Positions 22,301 through 33,349 of a stretch of 64,000 nt of DNA are shown in pieces; within the stretch, counting starts at the first letter, position 1, and the number at the start of each line of letters is the position of its first letter. The notes beneath the pieces are model-generated. The model was not told the origin of the DNA and searched no databases. It was given only the letters and a program-made list of their open reading frames with translations. The stretch comes from Micractinium sp. NFX-FRZ (Eukaryota; Chlorophyta; Trebouxiophyceae; Chlorellales; Chlorellaceae). The stretch is from the NCBI GenBank assembly GCA_029339195.1, contig JAPTJF010000109.1, positions 62,001-126,000 on the forward strand, written 5' to 3'. Made by a program: the position numbers and the translations under genes.

Positions 22301-25300
22301 GCGGGCGGGCGGGCTGGGGTACTGGCGATGTTGGAATGGGGTATCGACTTGAGCCCAAGGAGCAGTGCTGCCGCCTGCCCGGCCTGGAATGGGGGCCGTC
22401 ACTGCCTGCTGCCAGTGCTCACACTGCCACCTTTCCTTACTTGCTGCCCACGCATTTACCGGTTCTCCCATCCCCCACTGCAGGGCATTGAGTGGCAGAA
22501 GATGGAGTCTCCTGTGCTGCGGCAGGCGCTTGGCATGCAGGTAGAGTTGGGGGGAGGAGGCGGAGGTTTGGGGCCTGGGGCGGGCTGGCCGTGCAGTTTG
22601 GGACCGTGGTGCAGGGATGCCATGCCTGTCCAGGTGCGCTGGCCGCCCAGTCAAGCTACCTCCGGCGTGCCACGCCTGCCCCTTGTGCAACATCTCCCGC
22701 CTCCTCCCCCTCCCTCGCCCCTGTGCAGCCAGGGCAGCGCGGCGTGCTGGTGCGCCGCATCGAGCCCACCTCCCCGGTCAGCGAAGTGCTCAAGCAGGGG
22801 GACATTGTGCTCAGGTGGGCGCTGCTTTGTGTGCTTGTGTGTGGGCGCCTTCTTTGGTATGTGCTTTGCATGCACATGCCAAAGCCCCGGGCTGTGGTGT
22901 GAGTGGAGGAGCGGTGGTTGGGTGGATGGCACCTGTGCATGTGGGCATGCACCACCTGCCCACGCACCCTGCCTTGCCCTGTGTTCTTCGGCTGCCCACC
23001 CACCTGCCCTGCCTGCCTGTGCACCCTGGTGTGCCCGCTGTGCCCGCTGTGCCCCTGCTGTGCCCCTGTTGGCGGCGTGGGCGTTGGCACCTCTCCTCGC
23101 CTGACCCCTGCTGCGCATGCTGTGCCTGCCATGCCCTGCTGTGCAGCTTTGACGGCGTGGACATTGGCAGTGACGGCACCGTGCCCTTCCGCTCCGGAGA
23201 GCGCATCTCCTTCACCTACCTCATCTCGCAGGCAAGCGACCCTGGGTGGGTGTCTAAAGTCCCATGCCTGATGGAAGGGGCGTGTTGGGTGTTTGAGCAT
23301 TTGTTTGGCTGGCTGGCTGGGCCTGGATTTTTAGAGCTAGCGGGCTTGCTTGGTGGGCCTGGCTGGCTGCCCTGGCTGGCGTCCTACCTGCCACGGGCAG
23401 CTGCCCTGCAGAAGGGGACTGCAGAAGGGATGGTGGTGGGTCGTGTGGGATCCTGAGCGTGCCACTGACCTTGAGCTGTACTGCTCCCCCCCTCCCCTCT
23501 GCCTGCAGAAATACACGGGGGATGAGGTGCGCTTGGCAAGGCTGGGGCAGCTCTGTGCTGGCATGGGGGGCTGGGGGTTGGCTGCAGCCTCCTTGCCCTG
23601 TCGCGCAGCTCCTGCAGCTGCCGGCCCACGCCTGTGTGCTGCCCCATTTGCTGCCCTGTGCATCCTGCTCACTCACCCACCCCCACCGACCGCCACACTC
23701 ATCCGCCCGATCTTGACCCTGCGTTTTCCCGGTCACCCCCAGGCCCGCCTGCGCGTCCTGCACAACCGCGAGGTGAAGGAGGTCAGCGTGCGCCTGCGCT
23801 CCCCCCGCCGCCTCGTCCCCGTGCACATCAACAACGCGCCGCCCTCCTACTTCATCCTGGGAGGCCTGGTGTTCACCCCCGTCACCGTGCCCCTGCTGCG
23901 CAGCGAGTACGGCAAGGTGTGTGTGGGGGGAGGGTGGGTTGGTTAGGGCTGTGGATACGCCTGATACTTGTTTGGGGGTTGGGCGTGCAGGCAGGCCAGG
24001 GTGTGGCCGCTTTCCAATGTGTGTGCCAACGGTGGAGTGACTGCTGCACACTCAGTGTAGTTTGTCGGGGTCTGTAACAGGGAAGGGGCACTGAGCAGGA
24101 ATGGGGTGCTGTGGCTTGCTGCAGAACGTGATGTACCTCCTGGCCTGCACCGTCCTGCTGACTGTACTGCCCCCCTCGTACTGCCCGTGAGCAGGAGTGG
24201 GACCTGGAGGCTCCTGTCAAGCTGCTGAACGTGATGCTGCACAAGCAGGCGCAGAACACGACGGAGCAGGTGCGGGCCCAGGGCACTTAGGGGGGCTGCA
24301 TGTGAGCAGGGCAAGCCTGGCAGTGCCACCCTGCCAGCACCTGCCGGGACTGGCACTGCCAGGTCGGCAGGCTAGGGGGTCGCTAGGTGGCCTTAGCACA
24401 GTTCGAGGGCTTGCCAGGCCCGGGCCAGCACCTGCCACAGGCAGTACGCAGCCCCTTGCTGCTGCCCGCCTGCACATGCTGCCTGCTGCGCCCGGCCGCT
24501 GAAGCCGCCCCGTGCCGTGCTGACACTCACCCCCCTGTCTGCCTGCCTGCAGGTGGTGGTGCTGAGCCAGGTGCTGGCGGCGGATGTGAATGTTGGGTTT
24601 GAGGACATTGTGAACACGCAGGTGCGGTACAGCATGTGACTTCTTTCTTTCTTAGAAAAACAACATTCTTAGAAAAACAACAACACCACGTTCAGTCGTG
24701 GGGTGGGTTGGGTAGTTGCGTTGTGTGCAAGGGTTTCCTCGGACATGCTTGGCGGCGGCGGTTCTAACGTGTGGGGCTTCAGGATGTTGTGAACAAGCGA
24801 GCTGTGGCACCCATCAATCAGTGTGATTGTGTGCGTGCTGTGGGCGTAGGGTGCTGGGAGGGGTGGGTGGGTGGGTGTGATGGGGAGAGCAAACAACCTT
24901 GCTTGCATCCACTTTCCTCATACCACTTTTCTTTACTTTCTTTTTAAAGAACATCCTTGTTCCTTCCGCAGGTGCTCAAGGTGAATGGGCAGTCGGTGAA
25001 CAACCTGCCCGAGCTGGTGGCGGCGGTGGAGGCCAGCAGCGGGCAGTACATCACGCTGGATTTGGAGTACAACCAGGTGGGCTGCGGTGCCGCCACTGCA
25101 CTGGTACTGCCATGCTCTGTGCATGCACTGCGTGTAGTGTGTACGCGTCCGCCTCTAGGGTCCTGTGTTGGCAGCCCGGGTACAGCCTGCGCTGGCCTCC
25201 CCCTCCGCCCCGCCCAATCACTAGGCACTACATCATGTCAACCCACCCCACCCCTTCCCTGCGGCTGATCACTCTAGATTGTGAGGTCCACTGCAGCTGG

Positions 25301-25729
25301 TCACCTGGGGTTGTGAGTCTGGACGCCTGCTATGCCCCCCCAATCTGCTCCACTCACCCTCTGCCAAACTCATGCCGCTTCCACCCCACCCCACCCCACC
25401 CCTTGCACCTGCAGCTGGTCATTCTGGACCGGGAGGCCGCTCACGCAGGCACAGCAGACATCCTCACGCAGCATTGCATACCCCACGACCGCTCAGAAGA
25501 CTTGCGGGCAGGGGCGGCAGCGGCGGCAGGCGGAGACGGCGCCGGCGGCAAGGGGAAGGCAGGCCCTCAGCGGGGGGCGCAGGCTGGAAAGAAGGGGAAG
25601 AAGGGTGGAGAGGAGGAGCAGGAGGAGGAGGAGGAGGAGGGGGCAGGTGGGATGGATGTGGATGTGGGGGAGGCGGCCAAGAGCGGCGGTCACGGGCAAC
25701 CCGGCGGCGGTGCCACACCAGTGAGCTAG
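19373..25729 (+). CDS. DEG9: DEG9-type HtrA/Do-like serine protease (nuclear)
   Basis: ATP-independent serine protease of the plant DEG9 group; Arabidopsis DEG9 is a nuclear/nucleolar protease. The N-terminus starts MPPKKKG and has a second basic cluster SKKRRKER, both nuclear-localisation-like, with no transit peptide. The catalytic triad is in standard contexts: TNAHCV (His about 189), VECDIALL (Asp about 220) and [10 protein letters not shown] (Ser about 298). A PDZ-type region follows ([19 protein letters not shown], then [20 protein letters not shown]), then the DEG9-specific C-terminal half with [42 protein letters not shown] and [19 protein letters not shown], and a final [19 protein letters not shown]. 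The gene has at least 15 exons. After the conserved end there is an extra acidic and Lys-rich tail ending GGGATPVS, stop at 25727-25729. Several introns contain decayed copies of neighbouring exons. Confidence in the family is high; individual small exons are manual calls. Confidence 0.9.
20630..20791 (+). repeat. decayed copy of a DEG9 exon in the preceding intron
   Basis: The segment 20630-20682 (ccaaggtgacgcggcggggg and following) aligns with the true exon at 20743-20791, which starts tcaaggtgaagcggcgggg. The copy has frame-breaking differences and an in-frame stop, so it is not an alternative exon. Confidence 0.75.
21233..21525 (+). repeat. two decayed copies of a DEG9 exon end
   Basis: The true exon end 21233-21281 (gaggtgacagggtacgcgca, ending before the gtgagag donor) is echoed at about 21346-21406 (with gcgcacggcagtgcggagct) and again at about 21472-21520 (starting atcgaggtgacactgctgcg). 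Both copies lie in the following intron. Confidence 0.75.
24090..24808 (+). repeat. decayed copies flanking two late DEG9 exons
   Basis: The intron segment 24090-24140 (ctgagcaggaatggggtgct, later cagaacgtgatg) mirrors the true exon start at 24186-24240 (gtgagcaggagtgggacctg, later ctgaacgtgatg). The segment 24744-24808 mirrors the exon end at 24570-24632 (shared features: ggcggcgg, ttgtgaaca). A separate 17-base motif with cttagaaaaacaaca is repeated in tandem at about 24652-24682. Confidence 0.65.
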
Positions 25730-26171
25730 CGGGCCTGCTGCCCTCCCGTGCCCTCCCATGCACCTGGTTTGTCTGGCATCACACTCATCACTCTGCGCCT
25801 GTTGCGCTCATGCTGGCTGGCTACTCTCCACTCAAGCCGGTGTAGGCGCGCAACGTGCATGCTTCCCCTTGGCTTTGCTCAGAATTCGCTCAACCCACCC
25901 TCCCGTGCATTTTCACGTCCTGCACGCACCGCCCCGCCACATGCCTCCTGCTATGCTGACGCACCGCCCCCTTCCAAAGAGCTCACATCACCCCGAATGC
26001 CTTCCAATACATGCTCTCTTACACTTGTGTGTAATAGACAAATGCGTAACATTGCTTGCTGTGGGGTCATTCAGAGCAGGGAAACCAGAGCGGGAAGCAG
26101 GGGGGAGAGAGGAGGAGGAACGCAGGCAGCTGGGCAGCACACCTGGCGGCCTGGCCAGAGCAACCTCAACT
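25730..26171. terminator. convergent 3' ends with facing poly-A signals
   Basis: This 440-base region lies between the stops of DEG9 (plus) and EBP2 (minus). A plus-strand TGTAA is at 26030-26034 and a minus-strand TGTAA (ttaca) at 26019-26023. The two signals are 6 bases apart and each lies past the other, so the two 3' UTRs probably overlap. Confidence 0.6.
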
Positions 26172-28783
26172 TCAGGTCTTCATCGCTGCCCGCCGCGACT
26201 TGCCCGGCCGCTGCGGCTTGCCTCCCTTCTTCACGCCGCCGCTGCCGCCGAATCCGCCGCCCCGCCCGCCGCTGCCGCCGCGCCCACCGCTGCTGCCAAA
26301 CCCGCCGCCACGACCGCCGCCACCGCCACGCCCACCGCCGCGCCCGCCGCCACGCCCGCCGCCATCATCCCTTCCTCCGCGGCCGCCCCCACGCCCGCCG
26401 CCACGTCCACCGCCACGACCGCCGCCGCGCCCGCCACTGCCGCCACGCCCGCCGCCGCGCCCGCCCACCTTGCGCGCCACCCCATCGTCAAACCGCCCCG
26501 GCCGGTAGCTGTCCACATCAGCTGCTGAGCTGGCATCGTTCTGCTTGCGCAGGCGCTTGGGGCCGCCAAAGCCGTACTTGGTGTCGCGCTGGTCCCGCTT
26601 CTTGCTCTTGTTGTCGCGGGGGGTGAAGCGCTCGCCTGGGCGGGCGCGCGGCTGCTGCTGCCGGCCCCCGCCGCCCTCCAGCCGATCCAGCTCAGCATCC
26701 ACATCCAGCTCGCCGGCAAAGCCCTGGAGGGTGGATGAATAAAAAGAGCACAGGTATGAAAAAGAAGTGAGGGGGAGGCGGGCAGGGGGAAGAGTAAGAG
26801 GAGGAGGCCAGCATCTCGCCAATAAGCAGACAAGGAAAGGATCTGGTGCTTACACCACACTCCTTCGCGCTGCTTGCGCGGCTCGAAGGCGCTCTCATCC
26901 CAAACACGCCAACAGCACAGCGCAGGACAGCACAGCGCAGCACAGCACAAGGGCTGCTCACCGATTTCTCGCGCTGCTTGCGCAGCTTGGAGATGCCCGT
27001 GATGGCGGCCTTCTTGTCCTGCTCCCGCTCCTGCTTGCGCGCCGCCCCCACCTGCTTGCTGAACTTCTTGGCCTCGCGGTCCTTCTTCCTGCAGAGCGGG
27101 AACAAGGGAAGGGCAAAAGGATAAACACAGTCGGGAGCGGCTGAGACGGAAAAGACGGATGGGAGCTTTTTGTCAGGAGGCAGCACCCACGCCTGCCGCC
27201 GTCAACCCCGCTGCTCTGCGCCTCCATCCCCGATGGGCATTGCCGCGCCGGCGCCGACGCCCGCGGCCACGCAGCCCGCTCGTGGCGGTGCGCGGCCAAA
27301 GGCTGGGCAGCCCGCTCTGCCAATGCTCTCCCCCTAAAGACCCGCCCGCCACGCCCACCCTCCACACCAACCCCACATGCCCCAAGCCTTGCTCGCCACC
27401 CCGCCCTCCATCCCGGCTGCAGCACCGCCACCCAGCCTTCCACCCACCCCGCCACCCCACCCACCTCTGGTCTGCCGCCTCAATCTGCTGCTTCTCATAC
27501 AGCAGCTGCTCCTTGACCTTGGTCATGTGCTCATCGCTCTTCACCATCTCGGCATAGTAGTCTGCCGGGCGGTGCCACGCCAGACCCGCCGCCTCAAACC
27601 GCTGCACCGCCGTCTGCGCCGCCTCCAACGCCTGTGTGTGTTGAGGGGAGAGGGGAGGGGGGCGGCGGGCGGGGAGGCAGGGGGCCAGGTGAGGCAGCGG
27701 CAGATGGTGCGTTCCCCAGCGGATTCACATCATTCGGGGTGGGGCAGGGCAGGTGGAGTGAGCAATGGGTCAGATGAGCCGGGCGACGGCAGGCTGCATC
27801 CCAGCCCCCCTGCCGGCACAATGATGACGGGCGCTGTGTCGAGGCAGCAGCCCGCTTTGCCAGAGCTGCACAGGCGCGGGTCGCACCAGCAGGCCGGCAC
27901 CACCTCCCTCACCACGCTTGCTTATCAACCTACGGTTCAACTCGCCACACCCTGGTCGGCCCCCGCCCCTCCCATGCCAGCCGCTAAAATTCACGCAAAT
28001 CTGCCGTTGAGCGCCCAAGCCTCCCCCTGCCCCGCCCATTGTCAGCACCCATGCGTCCTTCGCACACCGCCCCTGAAAAGGTGCCATCGGTAACTAGACC
28101 GAACTGCTTGCCAAAGTCCAGCTCACTTGATAAATCCTCCTTGCCAGTGGTCACATCCCACCCCCGCACTCAGGACCATGTTTCCAGCCGTCCAGCCGTC
28201 AGCCCCACCCACCCACCCACCCACCCACCCACCTGGTTGTAGAAGGCCAGCTCGCGCTCCAAGTCGTCCTCTGCATTGCCCACCGCCGTCGGCGCCTCGC
28301 TGGTCAGCGCCAGCGTCTCCTCCCACGCCTGCTCCTCGCTCCACGCAATGTCCTCCAGCTTGTCGTGGATGGCATCTACGTTGTAGATGGCCTCACGAGC
28401 AGGCGCTGCCCCTGCACCCTGCCGCCGCTGGCCCTCCCCCTCGTCATCCTCCTCGTCACCCTCCTCATCCTCCTCATCCTCCTCCTCGTCGGAATCTGCG
28501 GGGCCGAGAGCGGCGGCGCCGCCGCGTGCCGCCCGCACCTGCTGCGCCGCCAGCGCTGTGGCCAGCTCCTGCGGGCGGGGCGCGGGCAGGGCGCGGCGTG
28601 AGATCGAGCTGGGGACGTGCCAGGCCGCTCTGGGCCGGCAAGAGGGGCGTGGCAGCCCCGCATGCGTTGCGTCGGGCCCAGCGGCCGGCATGCAGCGGGC
28701 GCGCAACACATGCATATGCACACCTCGTCCGAAAGCTCCTCCGAGCTGTATCCCTCCTCGTCCGAACTGTCAAAGGGCGGCAT
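26172..28783 (-). CDS. EBP2: rRNA-processing protein EBP2, nucleolar
   Basis: Nucleolar factor needed for 27S/60S pre-rRNA processing. The ATG is at 28783 (MPPFDSSDEEGYSSEELSDE), followed by exons carrying an acidic run in DSDEEEDEEDEEGDEED and the conserved core: AIYNVDAIHDKLEDIAW, FEAAGLAWHRPADYYAEMVK, SDEHMTKVKEQLLYEKQQIE, then KKDREAKKFSKQVGAARKQE and KKAAITGISKLRKQREKS. The last exon has GFAGELDVDAELDRLEGG and TKYGFGGPKRLRKQND, all typical of EBP2, then a long Arg/Gly-Gly (RGG) tail and ends GKSRRAAMKT. The RGG tail is expected for nucleolar RNA-binding proteins. An intron contains a (ccca) run at about 28203-28232. The gene converges with DEG9. Confidence 0.92.
26865..26995 (-). repeat. 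decayed copy of an EBP2 exon end
   Basis: On the plus strand, 26865-26895 (ttcgcgctgcttgcgcggct) matches the true exon end at 26968-26995 (ctcgcgctgcttgcgcagct). The copy is in the intron immediately downstream of that exon in gene orientation. A weaker pair is 28100-28145 against 28231-28275 (shared ccagctc). Confidence 0.65.
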
Positions 28784-29777
28784 GGCGGTGCCCTGTTGCC
28801 GCCGGCTGCTGCTCCCGCTGCTCGCTACTGCTGTGGCGGCGCTGCAAAACAGAAAAGCAGTTGCTCTCTTTCGGAATGTAGGAGGCGGGCTGCGCCGACA
28901 GAACGGACCATGCCGTGCTGGTGTGAGCGACAGCGTGGCGGGCGGGAGCGGCAGCACAGGCAGATGGGAGAGGGTACAGACAGACGGCAGGGTGCAAAGC
29001 ATGATCCGCCTCATCTTTGGGGAAGAGAGGACCGGAAACTGTGGTAGCCGTGCTGGATGCTGGCATGTGGCGGCCGGCAGGTGGGGCCGTGTGTGGCCTG
29101 CGCATCGGACAGCGCTGTGGCCCGCAACTGCCGCTGCCTCTGCCTCGGTGCTGCGTGCATCGTGAAAAGGGAGCCTGGTGTGCTGCGTCTCTCAGGGCCC
29201 AGCCGCCCCATGCCCAAGTTTGCCATTTGTTCATTTCAGGGCGCAGCCGTCCCATGCCGAAGCAGGCCCCCTTGCGTTGTGGCCCCAGGCCCCTTAGCCC
29301 CTGGGAGCTGTGTTGCCCCATACCGTGGCACACAGATTTATTGCATGTCAAAATGCTTCCAGAAACAAGTGTGTGGGGCTTCTGAGGGGCAGGACCGAGT
29401 GGACTAGCAGGTGAAGGTGTTGAACTACAGGCACACGTGTAAGGGCAGATGTTCATGCATGGAGACAAGAGGGAAGTGGAACAAGGGAGGTGGGGAAGGA
29501 GCTCATTCAAAGCATCAAAAGCACGCAACAGAAGCTGGCCCCCGGGGGTAGGGGGAAGGCGCAATGCACACCATGCGGGCAGAGGGGGAGATGAATTGGG
29601 GAGGGGGAGGGCATTCAAGGCGCTTGTGCGAGGGGTGTGGCGTGGGCGCGAGTGGTGGGTATAAGGCGGAGGGGGTCACCCCGCTGAGCAGCGCCCCAAA
29701 AATGCGTTGCTGCACACTAAGATGCATGCATGCCTGGCAGTCGTGCGCCCAATGGTGCCCAGCGGTGCCCAGCGTGC
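28784..29777. other. spacer upstream of EBP2
   Basis: About 1 kb between the EBP2 start codon and the stop codon of the next minus-strand gene. It must contain the EBP2 promoter and 5' UTR and the upstream gene's 3' UTR. No conserved protein or RNA gene is recognised. Confidence 0.4.
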
Positions 29778-31767
29778 TCAGCAGGAGAGGAACTGCCAGG
29801 TGCCTGTGTAGGGGATCTCGGTGCGCTCGCCCGTCGCGGTGCAGGCGGTGCTCTGTGCCACGCCGCCAGAGGCCTCTGAGCGCACGATGTAGTCGACCTG
29901 CTCGGGGGAAGGGGGGGCGCATTGAGAGGGCTTGAGGCTTCAGGGGTTACCAGGCTGGCCTTGAAAATACACCCGAAAACAACCAACAGCCCTTCCTGAG
30001 CCACCACATGCTGGCGGGCCGGCTGCCGCAGCCACACATTTATCCGGGCAGCCACTGGACGCACTGCGACGGCAGCCAAGGGGCTGCCGGGGCACCATGC
30101 CTGAAGTTTGCAGCCACTCACGTCAGTCAGGCAGCCCGTTGCCTTCTCTGCGGCACGGCGGTACAGGCCGGAGTCAGTCTTGGCGCCAGACGGGTTGGGG
30201 GCACGCTTCTGCAGGGCAGGAAGAGGTGGGCAAGGGAGGAGGACATGAAGACGCAACACCAGTCGGCAGCTAGGATGGTAGCGCATTGCTCGAGCCTTGG
30301 ACGAGCCTTGCAGGGCCCAGCCTGAAGCGGCGTGTAGCATTGCCCTGAGGGGCGGCGTGCCAGCATGCCAGCATCCCAGCATGCCAGCATCTGCGCACTG
30401 GCACGGCCAGCGCACGTGTATTCCCAGGCAAGCACATGTGTTGCCACAGCCTCCACCCAGCGGCCCAGGAGGCCTGCTTTCCTGCTCAGCTGCCGCCGGT
30501 GCCTGAGCCTCACACCCTGGTGAAGGCAACTGGTGTTGACAGCAGGCCGGCACACACCTGGGTGGCTGGGTTGCCCTCGGCGGTACCGCAGGCCAGTGTG
30601 TAGGTGGGCACCTTCATGTCGGTGGAGGTGTTGTACGCATAGGTGCCTGCAGGTGTGGGGTGGCAAGTGGGCGGACGCAGTTGGTCGCATGTCAAGACGA
30701 TGCCAGGGTGGGAGCAAGAAGCGTGGGGGTGCGCTGCGGCGTTGTCTGGCCAGGTGTCTCCGGGCTCGCCACGCCCTCCTCCCCGTGGAAAGGAAGAGGA
30801 GGTGTGCGCCTCTCGGGCATGGATTGGAGAAACCGGCAGAGGCGGGCCCTCATGAGGGCCTCCGCTCTGCTGGCTAGCCACTGCCAGTGGGCCAGACATG
30901 AGGCATCGCTGGTGCAAGCCGCCGTGCGCGCTGCACCCCTGTGCCGGCCCACGCACGCACATGTGCCCTGCGCAATGCAGCTGGAGATTTCGCTGCTAGG
31001 GACTGTGCCTGCCTGCCAACAGCAGCATCAAGCGGCCCCTTCAAAGAGCAACCCCAGGCGGACGGGCGCAGTCAAAGCGGGGTGCCAATGGTTCGAGGGT
31101 GTGCAGGCAGGCGGGCAGGTGGAGACAGGTAGAAAGAAGCCCCACCGGAGCCAGCCTCGCCATTGCACTCCAGCTTCACGTCGCTGCCCAGGCCAACCAC
31201 AGCGGTGCCGTTGCATGAGTACAGCTGGTTGCCAGTGCCTGCGCACGGGAGGGTAGAGGAACAGCCCTTGTGCCCAGTGCAGAAAGATTGCAGACCGCCG
31301 CGGCGGGCACGCAGTGCGTCTCGGGCAGCAGGCAGCCACCCATGCGGGCCAGATGCTCAGTGGCCGAAGTACAGCACCGCCAGCCCCAGGGTGGTTGCGG
31401 CGCGGCCCTGGTTCACAGCGTTCCAGGTGAAGGGGTGCACACACGTGTCACTTGGTTGGTGGGCGGGGGTGCATGCAGCAGGCAGCTTACCCTTGCACGT
31501 AAACTTGGGGGTGCAGCTGGAGGGGACTTCCAGAGCTGCGGGCACTGCAGCAAGGTGTCAGTGGGAAATTGATGAACGGTTAGCAAAGATGGAAGGCGTG
31601 CGCGCGCGCAAACGTTGTTGTGGAACAGGCAAGACGGTGGGAAGACGAGGGGGCACAGAGCAACATCGGTGTTATGGGACCTGCCAAGCGTGCCTCCTGG
31701 CCCACGTGGTGGATCCAGCGTCTGCCCACGAATGCACAGGAGCCCTTCGAGGCATGCTGAATGATGG

Positions 31768-31803
<36 letters not shown>

Positions 31804-31888
31804 GCGGCGGCGGCAGTCGGGCGAGCTCACTCTGTGCGGACGCGCCAGCCACAAGCATGGCAGCAATGAACAGCGTTGCCTGCATCAT
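29778..31888 (-). CDS. small secreted cysteine-containing protein, unknown function
   Basis: I do not recognise the family. The gene is well defined by splice phases: exons 31831-31888, 31491-31544, 31146-31238, 30558-30646, 30122-30208 and 29778-29897 give 166 residues. The first exon encodes a clear secretory signal peptide, MMQATLFIAAMLVAGASAQ. The mature part has regularly spaced cysteines in short blocks: VPSSCTPKFTCKG, NQLYSCNGTAVVGLG, VKLECNGE, TYTLACGTAEGNPATQ, EKATGCLTDVDYIVRS, STACTATGERTEIPYTGTW and a C-terminal FLSC. Several N-glycosylation sequons (NGT, NTS) are visible. It is probably extracellular, disulphide-stabilised or cell-wall associated. Intron 1 carries a trinucleotide repeat at 31767-31815. 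An alternative upstream Met is not needed because the signal peptide begins here. Confidence 0.72.
31767..31818. repeat. CAG/CGG trinucleotide repeat in intron 1
   Basis: Plus strand (cag)n followed by (cgg)n. It lies in the first intron of the secreted-protein gene, just after the donor, so it is not translated if splicing is as proposed. Confidence 0.85.
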
Positions 31889-33349
31889 CGCGCTAACAAT
31901 AATTGCAAGGGGGCCGCAAGGGGTGCCAACAGCGAAAGAAGTGCATGCATGGCATGAATTCCGCAGTAAAAGCAGCCCTGGCTGGGGGGATATGCTGGGG
32001 GCATGGATCATCCGCCTAGGTTGGGCAGTGATTCGAAATATTCTTGAGATGCTCGCGGCAAAACCTCCTGTGTTAACGGAAATCATGCTACCGGGCGTTG
32101 GCTGGTCTTTTATCCTAGGCCTGCCCTTGAGACGTGTTGTGACGAGGGCTGAACAGGGGCGCCCGCGAATGCCTTGCACCCTTCCACACACAAGCCTCGG
32201 GGGAAGCGGAGCCACGTGTGTATGTTTCTACAGCTTACACATGCGTGAAAGTTTGCAAGGGTACCGCGACGGGCCGGTGCTGCCTGGATTGTAGGTTTGA
32301 TCAGGTAGCGCCTCTCGGCAGGGCCTGGCCGGCACGGGATACCGTCCCGCACTGCCCGCTTGCTGCCTCCAAAGTTCCTGCACAGCCGCTACTTCTTGCT
32401 AGCACCTGTGGCACAAGCTGCTTCACCCTTCATGTCAAGTTTCAAGGATCACATCGAAGCAGCAGTATGGCACGCGAGAGTGTGACTGTTTGGGGGCACA
32501 CAACCCGAGGGCAGCAGCAGCCGTCAGCCTGTGCGCAGGGCACATGTCCCCGGGAGCAGCAGGAGCTGACTTGGATCCACGTGTGCCGCCATGCGGTCCA
32601 ATGCTGCGACCGCCGCAGTACAGGCCAACTTCCTCAATCCTCCCATGGGCAAAACTGTGTTGTTCCATAACGGCCTCACACATGCATGCACAGCTAGCGG
32701 CGCCAACTGAAGGGAGGATGTACTACGCATGCCAGGCACTGGTGTTTTGGGCAAATTGAGCAACACGAGACGGAGTGGAGGGTGGAGGAACCCTTGCGTT
32801 GAGAATAAGGGGGTTGCGTTCCACCTGCCTGCCGGCTATGCGTTTTACGGAAGCGTGGTTGGTTCGGCCCCAAATTCTTCCACAGACATGGGTGGCAAAG
32901 CGGGGGCAGCTGGGTGGCAGTGATGAGGGCCAGCCCAACAGATGGGGTCAATCGGAGCGGGCATGGGACCCATTGATGGGTCATGGCACACACATACGGG
33001 GGGTTTGCACACATCAATGCTCAGCTTTCCCTGACGCTGTCTGCAGCCTCCGTGGCGCCAGGTGCGCACTGGTGTCACCGCGTTGGCGCTTCAGGTGACC
33101 AATGAAACCGGCAGTGCTGCAGCGCTTGGCAGCCGGATGTCACCATCTCGCTTCCTTAAGGCTCTTACGGGATGTGGTTTGATCTCACTGCCCGTGTTCA
33201 GAGGCACAGAGGTACCATCTCACAGCCGAGTGGCCGGAAGCGAACCCACCGCCCAGCGGTGCGGCCGCCACAGCAGGGGCAGCACGCGATTTGTGTTTGG
33301 CTTCTACAGTGCTTAACTATTTTGCTGTACTACAAGGCTGGCGCGCAGG
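31889..33349. promoter_or_regulatory. intergenic region between two divergent genes
   Basis: About 1.46 kb between the start codons of the secreted-protein gene (31888, minus) and the SCI1-like gene (33350, plus). It contains both promoters. Short open frames exist on both strands but none has a recognisable domain or exon-like structure. Confidence 0.45.

Noticed and set aside
28100..28170. Peptide-like stretch SSELDFGKQFGLVTDG in an EBP2 intron as a possible missed exon
   Set aside because: EBP2 is continuous without it, and the segment partly resembles a decayed copy of the adjacent exon end, so it is more likely a relic.
32200..33330. Short open frames in the intergenic region before the SCI1-like gene
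   Set aside because: No signal peptide, conserved motif or consistent splice chain; lengths are as expected by chance.
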